A DNA stretch of 64,000 nucleotides from Streptomyces sp. NBC_01439 (GTDB lineage Bacteria > Actinomycetota > Actinomycetes > Streptomycetales > Streptomycetaceae): positions 8,047,001 through 8,111,000 of the forward strand of contig NZ_CP109487.1 in NCBI RefSeq assembly GCF_036227605.1, read 5' to 3'. Below, piece after piece: positions 17,357-25,684 of the stretch. The number at the start of each line of letters is the position of its first letter. The first letter of the stretch is position 1. Position numbers and translations under genes: made by a program. A model generated the notes under the pieces. It had not been told where the DNA came from. It made no database searches and worked only from the letters and a program-made list of their open reading frames with translations.

Positions 17357-18441
17357 GGACGCAGCTCCCCCGGCAGCTTGGGGTAGGCCGTCGCCTGCCA
17401 CACCGCATCGAGTCCGCCCAAGAAGCGGGTGAACCGCTCGACGCCCAGGCCGAAGCCCGCGCTGGAGGGGATCCCCTCGCGCGCCAGGGTGAGGTACCAC
17501 TCGTACTTCGCCGGGTTCTCGCCGGTCTCGCGGATCCGCATCATCAGGTTGCGGTAGTCCGACTCGCGCTCGCTGCCGCTCATCATCTCCCCGAAGCCAC
17601 CCGGGAAGATGAGGTCGAAGTTGCGCAGGACACCGGGCTCTTCGGCGCTTTCCTTGTCGTAGAAGCCGCGCGAGCCCTTGGGGTAGTCGGTGATGAAGAA
17701 CGGGTGCTCGGCCGCCTTGGAGATGATCTCCTCGCCCTCCCACTCGATCTCCGTGTTCTCGTCCTGGCCGTATCCGCCCCCGGCGAGCTGGGCCACCGCC
17801 TGCGAGTGCTTCACGCGGCCGTACGGCGCGTCGAGGACGCGCTTGAGCCCGTCCAGGTCGCGCCCGAGGATCTCCAGCTCCCGCTGAGCGGTGCTCAGCA
17901 CGTGCTCGACGCAGTGCCGGGTCAGCTCTTCCGCGACCCTCATCGCCTCCTCGCGCGAACCGCCGGCGATCTCCACGTCCAACTGGTGGAACTCGGTCAG
18001 GTGGCGGTGGGTCACCGCCGTTTCCAGCGGCTCGAGCCGGACGTTCGGGGCGACGTGGAAGATCTTGGGGAAGCTGAGCAGGGAAGCCTGCTTGTAGAGG
18101 ATGCCGCTCGTCATCAGCTTGTAGCGGTGACCGTAGTAGTCGATGTCGACCTGCTTGGCACCGCGGGCGCCCGGGTCGGTCACCGGGCCGATGGTGGGCG
18201 GCAACAGCTCGGTGAAGCCCTCACCGGAGAGGAAGTCCCGCGCTCCGGCCAGGAACCGGTTCTGGACGAGCAGTGCGGCGCGGGTGCGCTCCGAAGTCAG
18301 ATGGGCGAGCGGCGTCGGGAGCGTGGCCCCCGTGTTCTCAGCGGACAATCTCTCGTTCCGTTCGAGTGCTGTGACGAGGCGGGTGATAGAGGGGTGTGAC
18401 GCTCCGGACTGGGTCCGAAGCCGGGCAATGCGCGACAACAA
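17353..18441 (-). CDS. AsnRS/AspRS-like class II synthetase paralogue without a clear anticodon-binding domain
   Basis: A 362-residue class II aminoacyl-tRNA-synthetase core of the Asp/Asn subclass. Motif 1 lies near FTELLPPTIGP, motif 2 is VRLEPLE followed by THRHLTEFHQLDVE, and motif 3 is GFGLGVERF close to the C-terminus. The N-terminal OB-fold anticodon-binding domain of about 100 residues is not visible; only a short helical segment precedes the core. Such trimmed paralogues include archaeal asparagine synthetase (AS-AR) and AsnA, which adenylate an aspartate-like carboxylate without tRNA. Since the locus encodes glutamate mutase, 3-methylaspartate is an attractive substrate (inference). 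The start is uncertain: TTG 18441 is the longest frame, and a TTG about 96 bases in is an alternative. Confidence 0.78.
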   Translation of the reverse strand: MLSRIARLRTQSGASHPSITRLVTALERNERLSAENTGATLPTPLAHLTSERTRAALLVQNRFLAGARDFLSGEGFTELLPPTIGPVTDPGARGAKQVDIDYYGHRYKLMTSGILYKQASLLSFPKIFHVAPNVRLEPLETAVTHRHLTEFHQLDVEIAGGSREEAMRVAEELTRHCVEHVLSTAQRELEILGRDLDGLKRVLDAPYGRVKHSQAVAQLAGGGYGQDENTEIEWEGEEIISKAAEHPFFITDYPKGSRGFYDKESAEEPGVLRNFDLIFPGGFGEMMSGSERESDYRNLMMRIRETGENPAKYEWYLTLAREGIPSSAGFGLGVERFTRFLGGLDAVWQATAYPKLPGELRP

Positions 18442-18790
18442 TTCGGAACCTGGAATTCCATATCCGCCGCCGAAGAAGTGTGGCCGAGATCACTGAGCGG
18501 AAGATTCTTCTGCGGATGTATCGCCGCAGCTCTCGCAGGGTAGTGCAGCCCGGGAATTGATCTTGACTCATATGGAGCTTCCATGTCAAGATCTCCGAGG
18601 CACGGAGCAGTGGCCCCGGGATTGTTATGTCCGATACCCCAGCGTCGCGGCTGAACAAGCCATGAATTTCCTTGGAAAAGCCCGCGTCGAATCGACGAGA
18701 GCGTTGGCCGCGGACGCTGGCGTCTCTGCGCGGGCCGTCCTTCCGTGTGCCGAGACAGCACAGGTGCATCACACGACCGGAGGTTGACCC
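18442..18790. promoter_or_regulatory. Divergent promoter region of the biosynthetic locus
   Basis: 349 bases between the leftward synthetase arm and the rightward monooxygenase arm, noticeably richer in A+T than the surrounding genes. It holds the 35-bp palindrome listed separately. A 76-codon open frame (18557-18787) begins inside the palindrome and is not convincing as a gene. Promoters for both arms should be here. Confidence 0.6.
18559..18593. promoter_or_regulatory. 35-bp composite palindrome, probable operator
   Basis: Outer arms GATCTTGAC (18559-18567) and GTCAAGATC (18585-18593) are perfect. An inner pair, ATGGA (18572-18576) and TCCAT (18580-18584), is separated by three bases. It sits centrally in the divergent promoter region of the biosynthetic locus, with no T-tract, so it is more likely a regulator-binding site than a terminator. 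Confidence 0.55.
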
Positions 18791-19894
18791 GTGGGTCTGA
18801 GCAACGCTTCCCACCAGCATGAACCGGGCTCCGAGGAGCTGCGGTTCCACTGGTGCTCCCCCCTCGACAGCGGTCAGCAGAAGGCCACCGAGAAGTATCA
18901 GGTCGGTCATCTGGACTTCGACGGAATCGTTGATTTCGCCAAGGAGGCTGACCGGCTCGGAGTGGATTCCCTTTTGATGGGAATCAGCTATCACATGCCC
19001 GATCCACTGCCGATGATCGGTGCGCTGGTCCGGGAAACAGAGCGCGTCAAATTCATCCTGGCCTATCGCCCGGGACTGCTTTCCCCGACACTTTTTGCGC
19101 AGATCGTCAACACGGTCTCCTGGATGTCCAATGGTCGTATATCGCTGAATCTGGTTGCCGGTATTTCTCCGGCAGAGCAGGCGTACTACGGGGACTTCGT
19201 GGCGCACGACGGTCGCTATGCCCGTATGAACGAATTCCTCGACATCCTGCACCGCACCTGGCGCGGGGAAACGCCGCTTTCCTACAGCGGCGAGCACTAC
19301 CGCATCGAGGAGGCCCAGCTCGGGCTCGGATATCTCGGCGGCGGGCGTCCGGAGGTCTACATCAGTGGAGCTTCTGGTCCGGCCCAGGAGACCGCGCTCC
19401 AGCACGGCGACTGCTGGCTCCGCTACGGTGACACGCCCGAGGGCATCGCCGAGGCCGCCGCACCGGTGCTGGCCAAGGGCGGTCGGCTCGGGATCCGCAT
19501 GCACGTTCTGGCCCGCGAGACCCGTGCTGAGGCGCTCGCCGACCTCGCGGAGATGATGCGCGATCCGGACGAGGACCACCGCGAGTGGGTCGCGAAGTTC
19601 GTCGCCGCCTCCGACTCAGAGGCCGTGCGGAATTCCTTCCGGTTGGCCGAGCAGGCCGATGGGGACTGGCTCTCTCCGGTTCTCTACTCCGGCGCCGTGG
19701 CCTATCGCGGCGGCCCCGCACTGTGCGTGGTCGGAAGTTACCAGGAGGTAGCCGCATACCTGCACTCCTACAAGGCGGCAGGCGTCAGTGAGTTCATCTT
19801 CTCCGGCTGGCCGACCCGCGACGAGATGCGCACGTTCTACACGCACGTGCTCCCGCTGATCCGCAGACACGAAGAGAACGAGCGGACGGCATGA
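18791..19894 (+). CDS. Luciferase-like FMN-dependent monooxygenase (SsuD-type)
   Basis: A 367-residue (beta/alpha)8 flavin monooxygenase of the luciferase-like superfamily, SsuD branch. Supporting segments are LDFDGIVDFAKEADRLGVDSLLMG, VKFILAYRPGLLSPTLFAQ, ISLNLVAGISPAEQAYYGDF, YARMNEFLDILHRTWRG and VYISGASGPAQETA. These enzymes use reduced FMN from a separate reductase to oxygenate sulfur, nitrogen or carbon. A matching flavin reductase ends this same gene run (26981-27478), so the two probably form a two-component system. GTG 18791 has GGAGG about eight bases upstream. The stop overlaps the MFS start (ATGA). The substrate is not deducible. Confidence 0.87.
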   Translation: MGLSNASHQHEPGSEELRFHWCSPLDSGQQKATEKYQVGHLDFDGIVDFAKEADRLGVDSLLMGISYHMPDPLPMIGALVRETERVKFILAYRPGLLSPTLFAQIVNTVSWMSNGRISLNLVAGISPAEQAYYGDFVAHDGRYARMNEFLDILHRTWRGETPLSYSGEHYRIEEAQLGLGYLGGGRPEVYISGASGPAQETALQHGDCWLRYGDTPEGIAEAAAPVLAKGGRLGIRMHVLARETRAEALADLAEMMRDPDEDHREWVAKFVAASDSEAVRNSFRLAEQADGDWLSPVLYSGAVAYRGGPALCVVGSYQEVAAYLHSYKAAGVSEFIFSGWPTRDEMRTFYTHVLPLIRRHEENERTA

Positions 19895-21141
19895 CCGAAA
19901 ATCGGCTTCACCGGAGTCTTTTCGCCTCCGGCGTCCTCCTCGGTCTCATCGCGGAACAGGTCGTGCTGTTCGCCGTCCCTCTGCTCATATACCAGGACAC
20001 CCACGAGGTGGCGAGCCTCGGTTTAGCATTCGCACTCGAATGGCTTCCCGGCCTGATCGCCTACCCCTTCGCAGGGATCCTGGCCGACCGGGACGGCGGT
20101 GCCCGGCTCTTCTCCCGGGTGACCGCGGCCCGGGCTGCCGTGCTCGTGTGCGTGGTCGTCATCTGCCTGACCCAGTCGTCGTGGACGACCGGGGCCCTGA
20201 TGGCCGGCGGAGCCTTCCTCTCCGTCTTCATGGCGCCGACGCGGATGGCCGTGGAGAAGATGGTCCCGCAACTGGCCAAGGGCGACAAGGTGGCGAGCAC
20301 CCAGTCCCTCGTCCAGAACATGGAGCTGTTGGCCATGGCACTCGGACCCGCGCTCGCCGTCCTGGCCGCGTCCGTGCTGGGCAAGGTATGGCTGCTGATG
20401 GTCGCCGCCGGAGCCTTCGCCCTCGCTTCGGCGACCTGGCTGCCGCTGCCCCGTGGACTGCGGGCCCCGAGCACGGGCGAAGCCGGTAGCGCGGGGCAGG
20501 TCTTCGCCGAACTCGGTCTCGGATGGCGGCTGCTGATCGGTAACAAGCCCGTCCTGCTGCTGGGCGTCCTCAACTTCGCCATCAACCTGGTCGTGGCGAG
20601 CGTGCTGAGCGTCAACGCGGCGTTGGTGACCGACGTCTTCCATGCTCCCGACTCGTCGTTCGGATGGCTGAACACGTGCGTCGGTGTGACGGGCCTGCTC
20701 AACCTGATGGCGATCCCGTTCCTGCTTCGGCGGTTGAGCGTCGGGGCGCTCGGAGTCATCGGCTTCACCGCGATGTGCGCCGCGCTGCTCACGGCAGGGT
20801 TCGCCCCGTCCTTCGCCGTCTACGCTCCGGCCTTCGTGGCCATGCTGATCGGATCCGCCTACTACAACGTCTTCAATCGGACCCAGCGGCTGAAGGTGAT
20901 CCCCGAGGAACACCTGGGGAAGATCATGGGCCCCTTCTACCTCCTCAACTTGCTCTCGTTCCCCATCGCCGGCCTGCTCGTCGCCGGCGTCGGAACCGCG
21001 GCCGGCCCGCAGCAGCTCGTCACCGTGCTCTCGGTGCTGCTGTGCCTCTTCGGCGCCGTCTTCCTGCCGCTGACGATCCGCAGCTTCCGCAAGGCGCTGG
21101 CCAACCGCAACGACGAGGTCGTCTCAGGAGTCTCGGCATGA
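19891..21141 (+). CDS. MFS transporter, probable exporter of the locus product (TTA codon)
   Basis: A 416-residue membrane protein with about 12 hydrophobic segments and the major-facilitator loop motif ILADRDGGARLFSR after the second helix, as in MFS_3/enterobactin-exporter-type drug-efflux relatives. It lies inside the biosynthetic run, overlapping the monooxygenase upstream and the GlmS-like gene downstream by four bases each, so product export is the likely role. Codon 45 (20023-20025) is TTA, the rare leucine codon read by the bldA tRNA in Streptomyces. This would tie translation to developmental stage. Confidence 0.85.
   Translation: MTENRLHRSLFASGVLLGLIAEQVVLFAVPLLIYQDTHEVASLGLAFALEWLPGLIAYPFAGILADRDGGARLFSRVTAARAAVLVCVVVICLTQSSWTTGALMAGGAFLSVFMAPTRMAVEKMVPQLAKGDKVASTQSLVQNMELLAMALGPALAVLAASVLGKVWLLMVAAGAFALASATWLPLPRGLRAPSTGEAGSAGQVFAELGLGWRLLIGNKPVLLLGVLNFAINLVVASVLSVNAALVTDVFHAPDSSFGWLNTCVGVTGLLNLMAIPFLLRRLSVGALGVIGFTAMCAALLTAGFAPSFAVYAPAFVAMLIGSAYYNVFNRTQRLKVIPEEHLGKIMGPFYLLNLLSFPIAGLLVAGVGTAAGPQQLVTVLSVLLCLFGAVFLPLTIRSFRKALANRNDEVVSGVSA
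20023..20025 (+). promoter_or_regulatory. TTA (bldA-dependent) codon in the MFS gene
   Basis: In-frame TTA for Leu45 within ...SLGLAFAL... of the transporter. TTA codons are very rare in Streptomyces and usually mark genes of secondary metabolism or development. Confidence 0.8.
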
Positions 21142-21626
21142 GTCCAACCTTCCGGTGCCTGCTGAGCACCGTCGAGTCGGATTCCCACATCTGGAATCTC
21201 GTGTACCTCCAGAAGCTCCTGGAGGAGAACGGAGCCCAGGTACAGAACCTGGGCGCCTGCACGCCCATCAACGACGTCGTACGGGCCGTCTCCGAGAACC
21301 GGCCCGACCTGTTGGTCGTGTCGAGCGTCAACGGCCACGGACTCCACGGAGCGCGCTTGCTGCTCTCCGCCCTGCGCGAGCGGCGGCTCGAGGTCCCGAG
21401 CGTGGCCGGCGGCAAGCTGACCACGGCCGAGTCGGACAACGACCGCACCCGCCGTGAGCTCCTCGCCCACGGCTACACCGACGTATTCACCGGTGAGGAC
21501 GCCATCGACCGCTTCCTCACCTTCCTTCACTTCGGCAAGTCCGAAGGCTTCCCGGCCTGGCAGGCCGACGCCGCGGTCATCCCACCCTGGGACCTTGCCG
21601 GACTCAGCACCACGGAGGTCCACTGA
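21138..21626 (+). CDS. Cobalamin-binding protein, glutamate mutase small-subunit (GlmS/MutS)-like
   Basis: A 162-residue B12-binding fold. The N-terminal motif DSHIWN (D15, H17, N20) corresponds to the DxHxxG base-off/His-on motif: Asp and the cobalt-ligating His are kept while Gly is Asn. SSVNGHG near residue 60 and GGKLTTAE near residue 86 match the later cobalamin-cradle motifs. Together with the GlmE-like gene at 24386 it should form adenosylcobalamin-dependent glutamate mutase, which converts L-glutamate to L-threo-3-methylaspartate. Unusually, the two subunit genes are separated by ligase genes. ATG 21138 overlaps the MFS stop, and the stop overlaps the next ATG by one base. Confidence 0.82.
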   Translation: MSPTFRCLLSTVESDSHIWNLVYLQKLLEENGAQVQNLGACTPINDVVRAVSENRPDLLVVSSVNGHGLHGARLLLSALRERRLEVPSVAGGKLTTAESDNDRTRRELLAHGYTDVFTGEDAIDRFLTFLHFGKSEGFPAWQADAAVIPPWDLAGLSTTEVH

Positions 21627-22867
21627 TGCATATCGTGATCGTCAACCGGTGGCCCCGGTTCAAGGAAGACGGCGTACGGTGGGACAACGAGCTCACCCGT
21701 TACGAGGAGTTCATCGACCACGACGCCCACCAGGTCAGCTACGTCGTCGACGCGCTCGGCGCCGAGGGAGTGCTCGCCGATCCGGCGAAGATCGCACACC
21801 TGGTGCGGGTCGACGATGTCAACGACGTCGACGCGCTGCGCGCGGCCGTCGTCGAGGTGACCGAAAAGGTCGGCCCCGTCGACCAGTTGATCGCCCTGTC
21901 CGAGTTCACCCTGGAGATCGCCGCCAAGGTCCGCGAGGACCTCGGCCTTCCCGGGCCGACCACGGCCGAGGTCGCGGTCTACCGGGACAAGGTGCGGATG
22001 AAGGAGATCCTGGCGGCCGCCGGCGTCCGGGTCCCCCGCTTCGCCGCGTGCACCGACGTGGAGAGCGGACTCGCCTTCGCCCGCTCGTGCGGCTACCCGG
22101 TGATCCTCAAGCCGGTGGACGGCGCCGCGAGCATCGGGGTCCACCGTGTCGAGGACGAGGCGACGCTGGCCGAACTCCTGGCCGCGGTCGACCTGAAGCG
22201 CTACGAGATCGAGGAGTTCGTCACCGGCACCATCCACCACGTGGACGGCTTCGCCGACGCCCGGTCCGAGATCGGGTTCCAGGTCACGTCGCGGTACGTG
22301 AACGACTGCCTGTCCTTCGGTGCCGGTGAACCGCTGGGATCGGTCGTGCTCCAGCGCTCCCCCCTGAGGGACCGGATGGAGGAGTTCTCCCGTGGGTGCG
22401 TCCGCGCCCTCGCCATGCGTGACACACCGTTCCACCTCGAGCTCTTCGTCACGCCGGAGGACGAGATCGTCTTCCTGGAGATCGGCGGCCGGGTCGGCGG
22501 CAGCGAGGTCCCCCACCTCCTCAACAAGCTGTTCGGGGTCAACCTCTTCGAAATCTGGCTGCGGGCCATGTGCGGGGAGTCGATCATGCCGGCACCCACC
22601 TCGGGCGACCCGTCCGGCGGCTGGTTGGTCGTGCCCAAGCCGGCAGGCCTGCCGGCGGTGGTCCGGAAGGCATCGTCCATGCGGGAATCGGTCCCGGCCG
22701 TATGGCGCGAACTGCTGCCCTCCGTGGGCGAGGTGCTGGAGCCCGGCGGCGCGTACGACGCCCTGCACGCCGGCCGGTTCATCCTGCTGCACGACGACCA
22801 GGCCCAGGTGGAGGCCGACATCCGCCGCATCATCGAGACCTTCGAATTCGAGGTGACTTCGCTGTGA
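21626..22867 (+). CDS. ATP-grasp ligase 1
   Basis: A 413-residue ATP-grasp enzyme of the amino-acid/peptide ligase kind. Features are a Rossmann-like N-terminal part (HIVIVNRWPRF), the substrate-binding region DKVRMKEILAAAGVRVPRFA, the ATP-binding strand YPVILKPVDGAASIGVHRV, hinge residues EIEEFVTGTIHHVDGF, and the metal-binding end (HLELFVTPEDEIVFLEIGGRVGGSEVP) with Glu and Asn/Gly-rich turns. Such enzymes form amide bonds through acyl-phosphates. The gene is translationally coupled on both sides. A plausible task is joining the methylaspartate-derived unit to another amino acid, but this is inference. Confidence 0.85.
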   Translation: MHIVIVNRWPRFKEDGVRWDNELTRYEEFIDHDAHQVSYVVDALGAEGVLADPAKIAHLVRVDDVNDVDALRAAVVEVTEKVGPVDQLIALSEFTLEIAAKVREDLGLPGPTTAEVAVYRDKVRMKEILAAAGVRVPRFAACTDVESGLAFARSCGYPVILKPVDGAASIGVHRVEDEATLAELLAAVDLKRYEIEEFVTGTIHHVDGFADARSEIGFQVTSRYVNDCLSFGAGEPLGSVVLQRSPLRDRMEEFSRGCVRALAMRDTPFHLELFVTPEDEIVFLEIGGRVGGSEVPHLLNKLFGVNLFEIWLRAMCGESIMPAPTSGDPSGGWLVVPKPAGLPAVVRKASSMRESVPAVWRELLPSVGEVLEPGGAYDALHAGRFILLHDDQAQVEADIRRIIETFEFEVTSL

Positions 22868-24384
22868 ACGACCAGCCGACCCAGGACCAGCCGACCCAGG
22901 ACCAGCGCCTCAGCGACCGCGACCGCTACGCGCAGTTGGCCGCCTTCCTCAGCGACATCGAGCTGAAGGGCATGGTCGCCGTCGGTGACCGACTCGTCGA
23001 GGCCGTCGGAGGCCCCGACCTGCTGCCCGGCCGCAAGGTGATGGTGGCCTACGGAGGCGGCAAGGACAGCACGTACGTGGTCGCCTTCGTGCGGGCGGTC
23101 CAGCTGCACCTCCAGCTCACCCACGGCCACACGTTCGTCATGCGGGTCGCCAACATGCGGCACGCCGGTGTGCCGCTGGCCGTCATGGAGAACATCCACC
23201 GGGTGTACGAGGCCCTCGGGCTGCTCGACGACGAGCGGGCCGAGCTCCTGACCATCGACCACACCGAGATCCGCCGGTTCCGCGTGGACCTTCCGCTGCC
23301 GGAGCGCCTGGTCAACCTCAACCGGCTCGACGTCCTGATGAACGGTCACCGGTCGGCCGGGGACGGCCGGCCGACGTTCTGCAACAGCTGCAACCTGGCG
23401 GTGGCCGACTTCTACGGTCGCGCTGCCTGGTGGCAGGACGGTGTCGACGTGATCATGACCGGAGACTCCCGGCGCGAGCAGGCGCTCTACTCCGCCTGGA
23501 TCATGCGCCTGGCCAAGGCGAGCGGCATCGACGTGGAGGAATGCCGCCGGATGGGCTTCCAGGGCCTGCTCACGGCCCTGCGCGGCATCGGTGACGCATA
23601 CTTCCGCGAGCTCTTCGGTGACGGTCGCGAGGCAGAAGTCGCGGAGCGCGCCGTCTCCACCGGAGACCGCTCGATGCAGCCCGAGTTCGTCTCGATCTAC
23701 GACATGGTCAGCTACCGCGTCCACGACCACTGGGACCTGATCGTCGACTTCCTCGGCTTCCGGTTCGACGACCTCGCCTTCAGCTTCACCGAGTCGGACT
23801 GCGCGAACCCGACCCTGATGGCCCATCTGCGGGGCCTGCGCGCCCAGTACGTGGAGTCCCGCACCTACGAGGCGGGCATCTCCGAGTACCTGGAGCTCGC
23901 CGAGGCGATGATGCGCAAGAAGGAGATGCCGGAGAACCTGATCCGGCTCGCACTGAGCCGCTACGACTCGCCGGTCAAGATCGTCGAGCGGCGGGAGGTG
24001 GCCACCGCCTACGCGCGCGACGTCTTCGGCCTGAGCGAGGCCGCGCTCACCGCGATGGTCTACTCGCCCTTCACGGACGAAGGCGCGCGGCTGGAGGGGT
24101 TCATCGCGTCCTGCCACCCGGAGATGGCCGACAGGACCGCAGAGCTGCACGCTGCGCTGCGCGGTGACGGCACGGACACCGACGGGGCGGCCGAGTGGCT
24201 GGAGAAGATCTCCGCGCTGTCCCTGACGGACCTGCGCACGCTCTACCGCAGCGCACTGGTGGACTTCGGCGCGCAGCAGACGATGATTTCCCGGGTGCGC
24301 GCGGGCGACCCGCACAAGAGCCAGGTCAAGACGGTCGACCCGACCACGGGCCTACCCGTCCTCGAACTCATATCGGGTCGGTGA
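22864..24384 (+). CDS. PP-loop (N-type ATP pyrophosphatase) family enzyme
   Basis: A 506-residue protein with a PP-loop at about residues 60-67 (AYGGGKDST, the SGGxDS-type motif), followed by RVANMRHAG and a CNSCN cluster near residue 175 that could bind zinc. The fold activates a carbonyl or carboxylate by adenylation, as in N-acetyl-sugar amidotransferases, asparagine synthetase and tRNA thiolases. No glutaminase domain is seen. The C-terminal 250 residues are helical and I do not recognise them. The N-terminus has a short QPTQD duplication from a 15-bp DNA repeat near 22873. GTG 22864 overlaps the upstream stop (GTGA). It is likely a dedicated activating enzyme of the locus. Confidence 0.75.
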   Translation: MNDQPTQDQPTQDQRLSDRDRYAQLAAFLSDIELKGMVAVGDRLVEAVGGPDLLPGRKVMVAYGGGKDSTYVVAFVRAVQLHLQLTHGHTFVMRVANMRHAGVPLAVMENIHRVYEALGLLDDERAELLTIDHTEIRRFRVDLPLPERLVNLNRLDVLMNGHRSAGDGRPTFCNSCNLAVADFYGRAAWWQDGVDVIMTGDSRREQALYSAWIMRLAKASGIDVEECRRMGFQGLLTALRGIGDAYFRELFGDGREAEVAERAVSTGDRSMQPEFVSIYDMVSYRVHDHWDLIVDFLGFRFDDLAFSFTESDCANPTLMAHLRGLRAQYVESRTYEAGISEYLELAEAMMRKKEMPENLIRLALSRYDSPVKIVERREVATAYARDVFGLSEAALTAMVYSPFTDEGARLEGFIASCHPEMADRTAELHAALRGDGTDTDGAAEWLEKISALSLTDLRTLYRSALVDFGAQQTMISRVRAGDPHKSQVKTVDPTTGLPVLELISGR

Positions 24385-24385
24385 C

Positions 24386-25642
24386 GTGGCCGGGTACTTT
24401 GACCGGCTGGTGACCGAAAGCCGCGGCCGGGGCACGGTGCTCGTACAGCCGCGGATGGGCTTCGGCAGCCTCCGGGCGATGCAGGACGGGCTGTCCCAGG
24501 TCGCGTCGCTCGGGCTGCCCGCCGTCGGGACGCTCACGCTCGACAGCTACACCCGGGTCGGCGACTACACCACGCCCCTGGAGCGGCTGGCCGCGGACGA
24601 GGAGCTGAACGGGTACCCGCTGGTCTCCCACCCGGCCGAGGCCACCAGGGCACTGCTCGACGGGCTCCACGGCCCCGCGTTCCCGGTCCAGGTGCGGCAC
24701 GGCACCGCGCTACCGCTGCGGGTCTTCCAGCGATTGGTCGAAGTCGGTCTCGACGCCACCGAGGGCGGCCCCGTCTCGTACTGCCTCCCCTACAGCCGGT
24801 TGCCGCTCGCCCGGGCCGTTGCGGCCTGGGCGGAGAGCTGCCGGTTCCTGGCCGGCGAGACCGAGCACGGACACGTCGAGAGCTTCGGCGGGTGCCTGCT
24901 CGGCCAACTCTGCCCGCCCTCGCTGTTGGTGGCCACCGCCGTGCTGGAGGGCTGCTTCTTCCAGCAGCACGGGCTGCGCCACATGTCGCTTAGCTTCGCC
25001 CAGGGGGTGCTCGCCGAGCAGGACCGCGGCGCTCTCCGGGCGCTGCGCACGCTCGCCGCCGAGCACCTGTCCGGGGTGGACCAGCACGTCGTGCTCTACA
25101 CGTACATGGGTCTGTTCCCCAAGACGCCGGACGGCGCCACCGCCCTGATCCGCGACAGCGCCCGGCTCGCCCGCGACGCCGGGTGCGAGCGGATGATCGT
25201 GAAGACGGTCTCCGAGGCGTGGCAGATCCCGACGGTCGCCGAGAACCTCGCCGCCCTGCGGATCGCCGCAGACGCGTCGAACGGCACCCCGGCCGCGCCG
25301 ACCGTCCTGGAGGACGCCTTCTACGACGAGGTTCTGGAGGAGGCGAGGCTTCTCGTGGACACGGTGCTGGGCCTCGATCCCGATGTCGGTACCGCGCTGA
25401 CGAAGGCCTTCGAACGAGGGATCCTCGACATCCCGTTCGGCCTGCACCCGGACAACGCCGGCGCGACGACCAGCGTGATCGACGACCGCGGGGCGCTGGC
25501 GTGGGGCTCCCGCGGCAACCTGCCGCTGCCCGGGACGTCCAAGGGCGCCGGTGTCGAGGACTTCAGCTCCGACCGGCTCCACGCCATGCTCAACCACGTC
25601 GCCGACCGCTACGACCAGGCTGCGGCCCTGGCCGAGACGTGA
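24386..25642 (+). CDS. Glutamate mutase epsilon-subunit (GlmE/MutE)-like protein
   Basis: A 418-residue protein resembling the TIM-barrel subunit of methylaspartate mutase: VLVQPRMGFGSL near the start, GTLTLDSYTRVGDY, NGYPLVSHP, FPVQVRHGTALPL, EGGPVSYCLPYSR, then FGGCLLGQLCPPS and GLRHMSLSFAQG. The HG and RHG segments match the glutamate-binding arginines of the family. With the cobalamin subunit at 21138 it should rearrange glutamate to 3-methylaspartate. It is somewhat shorter than clostridial GlmE (about 480 residues). GTG 24386 begins one base after the PP-loop gene. In actinomycete clusters such as vicenistatin the same mutase feeds a beta-amino-acid starter, so a comparable precursor role is likely. 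Confidence 0.82.
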   Translation: MAGYFDRLVTESRGRGTVLVQPRMGFGSLRAMQDGLSQVASLGLPAVGTLTLDSYTRVGDYTTPLERLAADEELNGYPLVSHPAEATRALLDGLHGPAFPVQVRHGTALPLRVFQRLVEVGLDATEGGPVSYCLPYSRLPLARAVAAWAESCRFLAGETEHGHVESFGGCLLGQLCPPSLLVATAVLEGCFFQQHGLRHMSLSFAQGVLAEQDRGALRALRTLAAEHLSGVDQHVVLYTYMGLFPKTPDGATALIRDSARLARDAGCERMIVKTVSEAWQIPTVAENLAALRIAADASNGTPAAPTVLEDAFYDEVLEEARLLVDTVLGLDPDVGTALTKAFERGILDIPFGLHPDNAGATTSVIDDRGALAWGSRGNLPLPGTSKGAGVEDFSSDRLHAMLNHVADRYDQAAALAET

Positions 25643-25684
25643 CTCAACCATGCATAGTTTCCCTACCAGTTGGCGAGACGACCC

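Noticed and set aside
18557..18787. 76-codon frame in the divergent region of the biosynthetic locus
   Set aside because: It begins inside the palindrome, has no ribosome site and no recognisable features.
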